NCBI GenBank assembly: GCA_934167695.1
Contig: CAKPLP010000011.1
Coordinates: 1-44,622 of the forward strand
Length of the DNA stretch: 44,622 nt
Direction: 5' to 3'
Source: an uncultured Bacilli bacterium
GTDB taxonomy: Bacteria; Bacillota_I; Bacilli_A; RF39; UBA660
A program made the translations under genes and the position numbers. Of the stretch, positions 17,292-24,368 are shown piece by piece. Below the pieces are notes generated by a model. The model was not told the origin of the DNA. It saw only the letters and a list, made by a program, of their open reading frames with translations, and made no database searches. Each line of letters starts with the position of its first letter. The stretch's first letter is position 1.

Positions 17292-17915
17292 TTATTGTAA
17301 CTCTACTAAAGATAATTTTTTATCTTCATGAACAAAGGTTAAAGTTGCTTCTGTTTGGTAACCATTACTTGTAGATGTATCAGTATATTCCCATGTTAAT
17401 TTTACAACATAGGCCTCATCATCTGTTTTATCTTTATATGTAAATGGAGTTTTTTCAACACTTTGAATTGTTACTTTTTTTACAGTCGGAAGTTTTTGAG
17501 TTCTTCCTCCATATATATTGCTTTCTAGATATTTATACATAGTATCTTCAGCTTTTTCTAAAAAGTCTGTTAAAGCATCAGCATGAACAAAATCTGATCC
17601 TCCAACATCTGTTTTTGCTAACTTATCATCTAATGAATAGAAGTCAAAAATAAACATTTTTGAAATTGTTTTAACATATTTTTCTTCGTCAACATTTTTT
17701 TCTTTTAATATATCTTGTAATTTATAAAACAATTTTTTATATTCAGCACTTTTATTATCTTTTAGTTCATATCCATAGTCATTGATTGTAGTTAATACTT
17801 TTACTTTCTTTACTGTTTTTGTATTATACATTAATAAATAAGCTATTACTAATCCTGCTATAACTAATATTAAAAACACAGCTAGAAATCTTTTTACACC
17901 CTTTTTTAATTTCAT
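17292..17915 (-). CDS. Unidentified anchored extracellular protein between LTA synthase and LCP genes
   Basis: The 207-residue protein has a basic start, one anchor helix (about 9-29, FLAVFLILVIAGLVIAYLLM) and an extracellular body that ends in a beta-rich part (KLTWEYTD, EATLTFVHEDKKLSLVELQ) of NTF2-like or lipoprotein-like character. I do not recognise it. It starts 1 nt after the LTA-synthase stop and lies 16 nt before the LCP gene, so a shared role in surface polymer assembly is a fair inference. Confidence 0.55.
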   Translation of the reverse strand: MKLKKGVKRFLAVFLILVIAGLVIAYLLMYNTKTVKKVKVLTTINDYGYELKDNKSAEYKKLFYKLQDILKEKNVDEEKYVKTISKMFIFDFYSLDDKLAKTDVGGSDFVHADALTDFLEKAEDTMYKYLESNIYGGRTQKLPTVKKVTIQSVEKTPFTYKDKTDDEAYVVKLTWEYTDTSTSNGYQTEATLTFVHEDKKLSLVELQ

Positions 17916-17916
17916 A

Positions 17917-20007
17917 CTATGAACCTTCTTTCGTACTTGTAGTTAACATATTTTTTTCTTGTTCTTTAGCAACTATATCATACACAATTAGATCGTTTGA
18001 TGTATCAAGTAATTTGTTAGTATATTCTTTATTATTATTTATATAGTCATCACTAATGGTTTCGTTGCTGTTAAGTGATAGATATTCGTTTCTTTGACTA
18101 TTATAGTACACTTTGTTAGTAACCCAGTTTCCATTAGGGAATACTACAATATTATTTTCTTTGATATTAAATATATCGTGTCCTAATGCATATTGGCTTT
18201 TTTCTACTCCAAACATATTACACAATGTTGGCATAGCATCATACATACCCATAACATTTTTTATTTCTTCGTTATATTCTTTATCTTTTGTCCAGATAAT
18301 AAATGGTACTTTTCTATTTAATTCATATTGATAACTATCAAAATTTACATAGTCTGGATCATCTTCTGATTTAAGTGAATCAGTTTCTTTATCATAATTG
18401 AATAAACGATTATAATCTTTTTCTGGAAGTCTTGCATCATGATCACCATATATTATTATTACTGTATTTTCTAAAAGGTTCTTTTCATCTAAAGCATTTA
18501 TAAATTCACCTATAGCACTATCGGCATAATGAACTGATTTAAAGTAATTTCCTAATTTTGTTCCTTCCATATAAGGATAGCTTACTTCTTCTTGTGTTCC
18601 ATCTTCTTTTGTTTTCGTTTCTTTTATATCTACTGCGAATTCTCCATATTTGTCTGTTGCTGAGAATGGAGTATGATTAGTTAATGTAATTAATTGTCCA
18701 TAAAATTTTTCATGTTTTGCAGCTATTTTTTCTATTTTTTCTACTGATTGGTTGAAGAATGCTTTATCACTTATTCCAAGTCCTATTGTATTTTCTTCAG
18801 TAATATTATAATCTTTTTTACTATAAAATTTTTGGTATCCTAACTTTTCATGCATTACACGTCTATTCCAGAAATCAGCATTATTTCCGTGCATACTAAA
18901 TGTGTAATAACCATTATCTCTCATAATTTTTGGAAGTCCTATATAAGTTCTATCAAAGTATGAAACAAATGCTGTTCCACTTTGAGTTGGCATTAAACTT
19001 GTTGTAAATGTTAATTCTGCATCACTACTTGTTCCAACACTAACTTGGGAATAATAATTAGAAAAATATAAACCTTCACTTGCTATTTTATTTAAGTTTG
19101 GTGTTACTTCTTGATTATTAAATGAAGTATTCATCGCAATAGTTTGTAAACTTTCTGCATGAATTATTAAAATGTTTTTATCTTTAAATATATTACTGTA
19201 TTTATTGGTTTTGTTATCATATTCATCATTTGCTTTTCTATCTTCATAATATTTTTCTACTTCATTCATTGCTTTTTCTAAACCAAACATGGAGTTTATT
19301 TTAGGCTCTAATGTATTTATTCCATCATTTATTTGATATGCATAAATACCAAATCGCATAACGATATATTCTTTATTCCATTGTTTTGTAAAGCGCCCTA
19401 TTTCTAGTGAAGTTAAGCTAATGACAAAAATTACAGCAAACATAACACCAGCCATTAGGCTTTTAAGAGCATTTTTCTTTCTTGTTTTTTTCGTTTCAAT
19501 TTTTTTATAATAATCAGTCTTTTTAACTTTTTTATTAACTATGATAAGTATAATTGGTGCTAGTAAATATGTTAAATCTTTTAGTTGAACAACATTTTGA
19601 ACAACAGCATCACCAACCGGTCCTAAAAATTGAGTTAGGCTTAACATAGAAAAACTAGCAAAAGAAGTATAGAATGTATAATAAACTGAATTAATCATAC
19701 ATGTTGCCATAAATATAATTGTAAATGTCATCCAATAACGATATCTACTTTTGACTTTCAATAAAAATCCAAATGATCCAACAATTATTACAAGTGCTAA
19801 ATCAGCTATTATTGGTTTTATAGATAAATAATTTTCGACAGAATTTATTGTAAAAAACCTAAGTAATGTTGAATTTAGCACATTAACTATAACATAAGTT
19901 ATAAATAGTTTATTTTCTTTAATATATTTTTGAATTAGTTTTTCATTTTTTACTTTTTTTAAGTACTCTTTTATACTTTTAACAATACTATTTGCTTTTT
20001 TCTTCAT
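17917..20007 (-). CDS. LTA-synthase-family sulfatase (glycerol-phosphate polymer synthase)
   Basis: The 696-residue protein has five N-terminal membrane helices followed by a large extracellular sulfatase-fold domain (about 270-660). Metal and active-site features include the Glu in IIHAESLQ (about 284), the nucleophile block GTSSDAE (325-331), MHGNNADFWNRR and GDHDARLPE. In S. aureus LtaS the nucleophile is a Thr in GKTSD; here the aligned position is Ser (about 327) with a Thr beside it. It probably polymerises glycerol-phosphate onto a lipid anchor or modifies another glycan. The operon with an LCP gene supports envelope polymer work. An upstream GAGG site and promoter are present. Confidence 0.85.
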   Translation of the reverse strand: MKKKANSIVKSIKEYLKKVKNEKLIQKYIKENKLFITYVIVNVLNSTLLRFFTINSVENYLSIKPIIADLALVIIVGSFGFLLKVKSRYRYWMTFTIIFMATCMINSVYYTFYTSFASFSMLSLTQFLGPVGDAVVQNVVQLKDLTYLLAPIILIIVNKKVKKTDYYKKIETKKTRKKNALKSLMAGVMFAVIFVISLTSLEIGRFTKQWNKEYIVMRFGIYAYQINDGINTLEPKINSMFGLEKAMNEVEKYYEDRKANDEYDNKTNKYSNIFKDKNILIIHAESLQTIAMNTSFNNQEVTPNLNKIASEGLYFSNYYSQVSVGTSSDAELTFTTSLMPTQSGTAFVSYFDRTYIGLPKIMRDNGYYTFSMHGNNADFWNRRVMHEKLGYQKFYSKKDYNITEENTIGLGISDKAFFNQSVEKIEKIAAKHEKFYGQLITLTNHTPFSATDKYGEFAVDIKETKTKEDGTQEEVSYPYMEGTKLGNYFKSVHYADSAIGEFINALDEKNLLENTVIIIYGDHDARLPEKDYNRLFNYDKETDSLKSEDDPDYVNFDSYQYELNRKVPFIIWTKDKEYNEEIKNVMGMYDAMPTLCNMFGVEKSQYALGHDIFNIKENNIVVFPNGNWVTNKVYYNSQRNEYLSLNSNETISDDYINNNKEYTNKLLDTSNDLIVYDIVAKEQEKNMLTTSTKEGS

Positions 20008-20030
20008 ATAAAAATTACCTCGCTTATTAT

Positions 20031-20059
20031 ATTATAGCATTTATAACTATAATTTTCAA
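20031..20059 (-). promoter_or_regulatory. Promoter for the LTA-synthase/LCP operon
   Basis: On the minus strand TTGAAA (20059-20054) and TATAAT (20036-20031) are 17 bp apart, with a TGC just ahead of the -10. The start codon is about 25 nt downstream. Confidence 0.7.
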
Positions 20060-20174
20060 TTAAAAACATTTTCTTGAGTTTTAATTTTACTATATACTAT
20101 AAACTATTATTTTTCTACATACTCAATATGTCAATATAACACAAAATTCATCTTATTTTTTGGTAATTTAAAAT

Positions 20175-20212
20175 AAAAAAGTGAAAATGTGTTGAGCCAC
20201 AGATTCACTTTT
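20175..20212 (-). terminator. Terminator downstream of the surface-protein array
   Basis: A long hairpin (outer stem AAAAGTGAA with TTCACTTTT, inner TGTG with CACA) is followed on the minus strand by TTTTTTATTTT. It would end transcripts coming from the surface-protein cassettes before the LTA-synthase promoter. Confidence 0.7.
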
Positions 20213-20265
20213 GAAACTATATTCTTAAAAATGTAATTAAAGAAAGATGAAAGTTATAAAATTAG

Positions 20266-20790
20266 CTAACGACCACAGTTGATAGTTCCATCTGCAGAGA
20301 CATCACAATAGTGAATGCCACCATGAGTGCTATCCATGTAACTAACATCACCATTTTTGCTAGCAGAACAATAACATGAATTTCCACTACAACTAGCAGT
20401 ACCAGATGAATCAATGGAACATGTAGAATTTGGAAATGTCGTAGTATTTAACATTGCCTTATTTTCTTCATAATATTCTTTTCCACTCTTCATACAAAAT
20501 AGTCGATTATTATCATATGCGCATACTGATAATTGACTACCTTCCTTTTTCACAAAAACATTTGAACCCTTTGAGGAAATTACTTTAGTAAAATCTGTTT
20601 CACTATCTTCTCTAGGCTCTCCAAATTCATAAGTTGTTAATTTACCTTTTAATACAGATATTTGAGTTGTTGCTTTTGTATTTAATTCATCTATTGCATC
20701 CTGCACTGTTGTTGATGATAATCCAGAATCAGTATTTGAATAAGTTACTATACTTCCACTTATCGCTGTTGCAGCATATGTTCCTCCTAC
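20266..20790 (-). pseudogene. 5'-deleted copy of the tandem surface-protein gene (cassette 1)
   Basis: The frame from about 20790 reads VGGTYAATAISGSIVTYSNT and then VQDAIDELNTK, which matches the start of the mature part of its two neighbours. The leader ORF, start codon and most of the signal peptide are missing. Upstream sequence switches directly into the leader ribosome site (AGTAGGAGGA), so the deletion probably joined the similar GTAGGxGGA sequences of the leader and the signal peptide. The first ATG after the ribosome site hits a stop after four codons. The rest (about 146 codons from a GTG at 20706) is open and Cys-rich (eight Cys between the midpoint and the end) and differs from cassettes 2 and 3 in its C-terminal part. 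Confidence 0.7.
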
Positions 20791-20946
20791 TTTTATATAA
20801 CTTTAGTATATAATCTTTAAGGAGGTTAAACAAGGATCTTATAAATACCCTAAAGTACATTTTCTATTCTTTTATATCACATAAATTTCATTTCTTTATT
20901 ATCTGTCTAATTATAATCTATTATGTAATATTTTTGCTATTTTTTC
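20781..20946 (-). repeat. 166-bp upstream repeat, copy 1
   Basis: This block is nearly identical to 22108-22273, with about four differences seen by eye. It holds the leader ribosome site, the -10/-35 promoter and about 110 bp further upstream. A shorter part (about 23449-23515) is found ahead of cassette 3. The shared block marks each cassette as a duplicated unit and gives homology for recombination between cassettes. Confidence 0.85.
20805..20833 (-). promoter_or_regulatory. Conserved promoter of surface-protein cassette 1
   Basis: TTGTTT (20833-20828) and TATACT (20810-20805) on the minus strand are 17 bp apart. The same boxes with the same spacing occur ahead of cassettes 2 and 3, which supports this as the real promoter. 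Here it reads into the 5'-deleted pseudogene. Confidence 0.65.
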
Positions 20947-20985
20947 TTCCAAACCAGACATTTAACTTTCCAGTTTATATTTTTC

Positions 20986-21036
20986 TATTTACAATTAATA
21001 ACCAAGTTTGGTAACTTCTACTACTGCACGTGCACC
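20986..21036 (-). repeat. 51-bp identical 3'-end block, copy in cassette 2
   Basis: This block covers the last codons (ending in a VVEVTKLGY-type C-terminus) and the stop, and is identical over 51 bp to 22387-22437 in cassette 3. Identity continues past the stop codon, where no coding constraint exists, so recent exchange or duplication is likely. Confidence 0.75.
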
Positions 21037-21990
21037 TGAACCATTACCCCAAACATAGCCATTACCAACATAACCTAAATAATTGATATTCCATCCTTGA
21101 TTCTTATCAGCACTAGAAGAGTATGCATTCATAGTCCAATAACCATTATTAACATCGCCACGAGGACCGTAGTTAGCATCGTCGACAGTGCCGCCATTAG
21201 CGGTCGAATTTGATAAATAGTTATACATCCATATTGGGCATGATTTAGCATTTTCTGTACATCCTAATGCTGCTGCCTCTTGTAATGTTATCATACGCGC
21301 TCTAGTAACAACATCTAAAGTATACGTATTTGTTGCACAAGAATTGTAACTACTACATCCTGTATAAGAATTATTTTTAAATGTAGTCGTTCCTAATGTG
21401 AAGTTTTGAACATTTACATTTGTCCACCCAACTGTAAAAGTTTGTAAATCAACTAATATCGTTCTTGGACCTATATCACTATATACATACTGACCACAAC
21501 TAGTATTATTTTTGAAATTTGCATAATCATTCGCATTTATCCATTCTCTATTATACAAAGTGTTTTTTTGACTTTGCATCGTTAAAGTAGATCCATTATC
21601 AGAAATCACATGAAATGTTACTATGTCTGTGTCATTTACTTTGTATTTTATAATTGTTCCTGCTCTGCAAGTTCCATAATTCTTTTTGTAGCAATATGTT
21701 CTTTGACATGTATCTTCTTCCCCTGTTATACATTTATAAAATCCAGCAATTTGATAATCATATGCTGATATAAAATTTCCCGTTTTTCTTATATCAGTCT
21801 TTGTGTATAATTCATCTATTGCTCCCTGTACTGTTCTTGATGATAGTCCTGATGAGGAGTTTGAATAAGTTACACTACTTCCTGCGATTGTTGTTGCAGC
21901 ATATACTCCCCCTACTGATATTATTACTCCTAATATTAAACCGATTAAAATTTTATAATTATTTTTAAATATTTTCCTTACTTTCTTCAT
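20995..21990 (-). CDS. Tandem surface protein, cassette 2 (signal-anchored, lectin-like C-terminus)
   Basis: The 331-residue protein has a basic start and a signal/anchor helix (about 13-31, YKILIGLILGVIISVGGVYA). The family segment SGLSSRTVQGAIDELYTK follows, then a variable Cys-rich domain with several Cys pairs. The C-terminal part has a GYWTMNAYSS and ARAVVEVTKLGY pattern resembling DUF6273 or C-type-lectin-like folds; that link is by pattern only. The gene has its own ribosome site (AGAAGGAG) in addition to the upstream leader ORF at 22049-22105. It is a paralogue of cassette 3 at 22396-23400. Likely an exported, surface-exposed protein, function unknown. Confidence 0.75.
   Translation of the reverse strand: MKKVRKIFKNNYKILIGLILGVIISVGGVYAATTIAGSSVTYSNSSSGLSSRTVQGAIDELYTKTDIRKTGNFISAYDYQIAGFYKCITGEEDTCQRTYCYKKNYGTCRAGTIIKYKVNDTDIVTFHVISDNGSTLTMQSQKNTLYNREWINANDYANFKNNTSCGQYVYSDIGPRTILVDLQTFTVGWTNVNVQNFTLGTTTFKNNSYTGCSSYNSCATNTYTLDVVTRARMITLQEAAALGCTENAKSCPIWMYNYLSNSTANGGTVDDANYGPRGDVNNGYWTMNAYSSSADKNQGWNINYLGYVGNGYVWGNGSGARAVVEVTKLGY
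21562..21675 (-). repeat. 114-bp near-identical internal block (cassette 2 copy)
   Basis: Aligned by eye with 22978-23091, this block shows one mismatch over 114 bp, while the coding sequence on each side is clearly diverged. It encodes GTIIKYKVNDTDIVTFHVIS and the following NGSTLTMQSQKN. Such an island of identity, silent sites included, points to gene conversion between the two cassettes. Confidence 0.8.
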
Positions 21991-22048
21991 TTAATACACT
22001 CCTTCTACTAATTTACTTTTAGTAAAATTCATGTATCATTAAATATAT

Positions 22049-22105
22049 TTACTGTTCTAGTAAAGTGACCCCCCCCCCACTAGAACATTTGATTGTTTTT
22101 TTCAT
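22049..22105 (-). CDS. Poly-G leader ORF upstream of cassette 2
   Basis: An ATG at 22105 follows AGGAGG by 4 nt and encodes 18 residues beginning MKKTIKCSSGGG. The codons run through a tract of ten G (plus-strand C at 22069-22078) and stop at a TAA. The leader and its control region are shared with cassette 3. Changing the tract length changes the stop position, but none of the three frames joins the cassette 2 gene, which has its own ribosome site. The ORF is therefore either a decaying form of the coupled leader in cassette 3 or a separate upstream regulator. Inference from sequence only. Confidence 0.5.
   Translation of the reverse strand: MKKTIKCSSGGGVTLLEQ
22069..22078 (-). repeat. Homopolymer tract G10 (C10 on plus strand) in hairpin loop
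   Basis: Ten consecutive G on the minus strand, in a genome that is otherwise very AT-rich, lie between TTCTAGT and ACTAGAA, a perfect 7-bp inverted repeat. Tracts of this length often change by slipped-strand replication. Assembly length may be unreliable. Confidence 0.8.
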
Positions 22106-22107
22106 AC

Positions 22108-22273
22108 TTCCTCCTACTTTTATATAACTGTAGTATATAATCCTTAAGGAGGTTAAACAAGAATCTTATAAATACCCTAAAGTACATTTTCTATTCTTTT
22201 ATATCACATAAATTCCATTTCTTTATTATCTGTCTAATTATAATCTATTATGTAATATTTTTGCTATTTTTTA
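22108..22273 (-). repeat. 166-bp upstream repeat, copy 2
   Basis: The partner of 20781-20946. It carries the leader ribosome site, the promoter and a conserved upstream stretch ahead of cassette 2. Confidence 0.85.
22132..22160 (-). promoter_or_regulatory. Conserved promoter of surface-protein cassette 2
   Basis: TTGTTT (22160-22155) and TATACT (22137-22132) are 17 bp apart on the minus strand. The spacer contains TCCTTAAGGA, a perfect 10-bp palindrome that is broken in copies 1 and 3. The leader ATG is about 27 nt downstream. Confidence 0.7.
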
Positions 22274-22386
22274 TTACAAATTAAAAGACATATAGTTTAT
22301 ACCCCTGTTAATTCTATAATTACATTGTATTAGAGGTAACTCTATATGTTTTTTTCTCACAAACTATATTCTAGTTTATATTTTTT

Positions 22387-22437
22387 TATTTACAATTAAT
22401 AACCAAGTTTGGTAACTTCTACTACTGCACGTGCACC
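22387..22437 (-). repeat. 51-bp identical 3'-end block, copy in cassette 3
   Basis: Identical to 20986-21036 across the C-terminal codons, the stop codon and the first untranslated bases. Confidence 0.75.
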
Positions 22438-23400
22438 ATAGTAAATACCTGTTGTTTTAATACCGGTGGCTATGTGACCATTGAAGTCTATGAAATATGC
22501 CTCACCAGCTCTAGTAGATACAGCATTCATGGTCCAATATCCTGAATTTCTTTGACCAGTTGTTTGATCAGTTAGACTATTATCATTTATTGTTCCACCA
22601 TGATTAGTTGTATTATTTAAATAATTCAACATCCAAATTGGACACGAACTTGCTGAATTTGTACATCCTAACTCTAAAGCCTCTTGAAATGTTATCATTC
22701 TTGCTTTTGCTGTTCTTGATGCTAATTTATAAGTATTTGTTGCACAACTGCTAACACTATAAGAACTACAACCTGTGTAGGCATTTGTTTTAAAAATTGT
22801 TGTTCCTGCTGTATATGTTACATTATTAGTATTTGACCAAGAATTTGTTGCTCTTTCCAGCGCAACAAGTGCTGTCATAGGACCCTCATCATTGCATGAG
22901 TCAAAACTACAACTTGTTGAATCAGTATTATATGCTATATAATCTGTTTTATTTATCCAAGCTGTATTATTAATTATGTTTTTTTGACTTTGCATCGTTA
23001 AAGTAGATCCATTATCAGAAATCACATGAAATGTTACTATGTCTGTGTCATTTACTTTGTATTTTATAATTGTTCCTTCTCTGCAAGTTCCTCTATTATT
23101 TTTTTTGTAGCAAGATGTTTTTTTGCATGTATCTTCTTCACCTGTTATACATTTATACCATTCTCCAGTTTGGTATTCATATGCTGATATAAAATTTTCA
23201 GACTTTCTTATATCCGTTTTATTATATAACTCATCTATTGCTCCTTGTACTGTTCTTGAAGTTAGACCTGACGTAGTATTTGAATACGTTACTGTACTTC
23301 CTGCGATTGTCGTTGCAGCGTATGCTCCTCCTAATGAAATTACGAGTCCTATTAATAAGCCTATTAAAATTTTATAATTTTTCTTAAATATATTTATCAT
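22396..23400 (-). CDS. Tandem surface protein, cassette 3 (signal-anchored, lectin-like C-terminus)
   Basis: The 334-residue paralogue of cassette 2 has the same order: a signal/anchor helix (about 11-29, NYKILIGLLIGLVISLGGAY), the SGLTSRTVQGAIDELYNK segment, a variable Cys-rich middle, and the ARAVVEVTKLGY C-terminus. Two stretches are almost identical to cassette 2 while the rest is diverged. Its ATG overlaps the stop of the poly-G leader (ATGA) and has no good ribosome site of its own, so translation should depend on the leader. One more G in the tract would fuse the leader in frame to this protein. Likely an exported surface protein under phase-variable control. Confidence 0.75.
   Translation of the reverse strand: MINIFKKNYKILIGLLIGLVISLGGAYAATTIAGSTVTYSNTTSGLTSRTVQGAIDELYNKTDIRKSENFISAYEYQTGEWYKCITGEEDTCKKTSCYKKNNRGTCREGTIIKYKVNDTDIVTFHVISDNGSTLTMQSQKNIINNTAWINKTDYIAYNTDSTSCSFDSCNDEGPMTALVALERATNSWSNTNNVTYTAGTTIFKTNAYTGCSSYSVSSCATNTYKLASRTAKARMITFQEALELGCTNSASSCPIWMLNYLNNTTNHGGTINDNSLTDQTTGQRNSGYWTMNAVSTRAGEAYFIDFNGHIATGIKTTGIYYGARAVVEVTKLGY
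22978..23091 (-). repeat. 114-bp near-identical internal block (cassette 3 copy)
   Basis: The partner of 21562-21675, with one mismatch seen. The flanking coding sequence is diverged. Confidence 0.8.
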
Positions 23401-23444
23401 TCTAGTAAAGTACCCCCCCTAGAACATTTGATTGACACTCTCAT
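23397..23444 (-). CDS. Poly-G leader ORF translationally coupled to cassette 3
   Basis: An ATG at 23444 lies 4 nt after AGGAGG and encodes 15 residues (MRVSIKCSRGGTLLE). The codons cross a G7 tract (23413-23419). Its TGA overlaps the ATG of the cassette 3 gene in an ATGA. From leader ATG to gene ATG there are 44 nt, so G8 (45 nt) puts both in one frame, while G6 or G7 stop at or just before the gene start. The leader thus supplies the ribosome site and senses tract length. The mechanism is inferred from sequence. Confidence 0.55.
   Translation of the reverse strand: MRVSIKCSRGGTLLE
23413..23419 (-). repeat. Homopolymer tract G7 in the cassette 3 leader
   Basis: Seven G on the minus strand, flanked by TTCTA and TACTTTACTAGAA. 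TTCTAG and CTAGAA can pair with the G-run in the loop, as in cassette 2. The tract is three shorter than the cassette 2 tract, which agrees with length instability. Confidence 0.75.
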
Positions 23445-23470
23445 ACTTCCTCCTACTTTTATATAATTTA

Positions 23471-23499
23471 AGTATATAATCTTTAAGGAGGTTAAACAA
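23471..23499 (-). promoter_or_regulatory. Conserved promoter of surface-protein cassette 3
   Basis: TTGTTT (23499-23494) and TATACT (23476-23471) are 17 bp apart on the minus strand, the same as in the other two cassettes. The shared upstream repeat is shorter here and stops near 23515, shortly before the YihY terminator. Confidence 0.7.
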
Positions 23500-23522
23500 G
23501 GATCTTACAAGTAACCTAAAAG

Positions 23523-23546
23523 AAAAAAACTGACAGTATCAGTTTT
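23523..23546 (-). terminator. Terminator at the end of the yihY gene
   Basis: An 8-bp stem (AAAACTGA at 23526-23533 with TCAGTTTT at 23539-23546) and a 5-nt loop are followed by seven T in all on the minus strand. It overlaps the YihY stop codon and isolates the surface-protein array from the upstream operon. Confidence 0.75.
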
Positions 23547-24354
23547 CTATTTGGTTATTACTTGCACTTAGTGCCATTCCTAAAACGAAGATGTATGCTA
23601 AAAAGTATAACCATACCATTAAAATTATTATATTTGATATACTTCCATAGAAGAGATTATAATTGGAAAAGAATTTTACATATATTGAATATATTTCTGT
23701 TCCTATTACCCAGATAATGGTTGTGAATAATGCGGCATATTTGGTTGTTTTTTGTGATATTTTGTTATCAGGAGCCATTTGATATAATTGTTTAACATTA
23801 AAATATATTAAAGTAATTGATAATGGTAATTTTAAATAATTATAAATATTATATAAAATCGTTATAGCATCTGATTTGGTATTATAGTCCATCATTATTT
23901 GGAATAGTAAATCTCCAAATACAATTATTACTAGTAGAAAGAATAAAAGACTAACTAAAACAAAGGTCATTGCTACTGCCTTTATTCTCCTACCTAAAAT
24001 TCCTTCATCATGATAGTTATATATTTCATTAGATGTAATAATTACAGAGTGCATACCATTGGATGCTAAAAGAAAGGCTGATATAAAGAATATTATAATG
24101 TTGAAATTTAATCCTTCCCCACTTACTGTAGAAGTTGTAAACAATGTTGATAAATCCATTGGTAAAATACTAATAGTAATATCTTTGATAGAATCTAATG
24201 AAAGCGAAAAGTAATTGGCAATCGATCCTATTAGGGCTGCTAAGGGAATTAATGACATCATAATAAAAAAAGCAAGTTGTCCGGGGAGAGTTCTCATATA
24301 AGGTCTTTTAATTATATTAATTGTCCTTTTAAGAAATCCCCTTACTTGCTCCAT
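23539..24354 (-). CDS. YihY/BrkB-family integral membrane protein
   Basis: The 271-residue protein has about six membrane helices. It matches the YihY/UPF0761 family: RPYMRTLPGQLAFFIMMSLIPLAALIG near the start (helix 1), SNGMHSVIITSNEIYNY in the middle, and LMVWLYFLAYIFVLGMAL near the end. The old annotation as ribonuclease BN is wrong for this family, whose transport or envelope role is still unclear. It follows the GGDEF gene by 14 nt in the same operon. An AAAGGTGTGAT site precedes the ATG. Confidence 0.88.
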   Translation of the reverse strand: MEQVRGFLKRTINIIKRPYMRTLPGQLAFFIMMSLIPLAALIGSIANYFSLSLDSIKDITISILPMDLSTLFTTSTVSGEGLNFNIIIFFISAFLLASNGMHSVIITSNEIYNYHDEGILGRRIKAVAMTFVLVSLLFFLLVIIVFGDLLFQIMMDYNTKSDAITILYNIYNYLKLPLSITLIYFNVKQLYQMAPDNKISQKTTKYAALFTTIIWVIGTEIYSIYVKFFSNYNLFYGSISNIIILMVWLYFLAYIFVLGMALSASNNQIEN

Positions 24355-24368
24355 AAAATATCACACCT

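Larger units (their letters stand above)
21991..22395. other. Intergenic control region between cassettes 3 and 2
   Basis: This 405-bp stretch has no large gene. From the cassette 2 side it holds the ribosome site of cassette 2, the poly-G leader ORF (22049-22105), the 166-bp repeat with its promoter (22108-22273), and the 3' flank of cassette 3. In that flank, 22287-22348 contains an 8-bp inverted repeat (ACATATAG/CTATATGT) and 22363-22380 a small AAACTA/TAGTTT hairpin near A-rich sequence. Either could help end cassette 3 transcripts, though neither is a strong terminator. Confidence 0.6.

Noticed and set aside
20781..22273. The 166-bp repeats as an insertion sequence or its ends
   Set aside because: They carry no transposase and no terminal inverted repeats, and they coincide with the promoters of paralogous genes, so tandem duplication explains them.
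22287..22348. A riboswitch or structured RNA in the flank of cassette 3
   Set aside because: Only an 8-bp distant inverted repeat is seen, with no layered stems or conserved core that I recognise.
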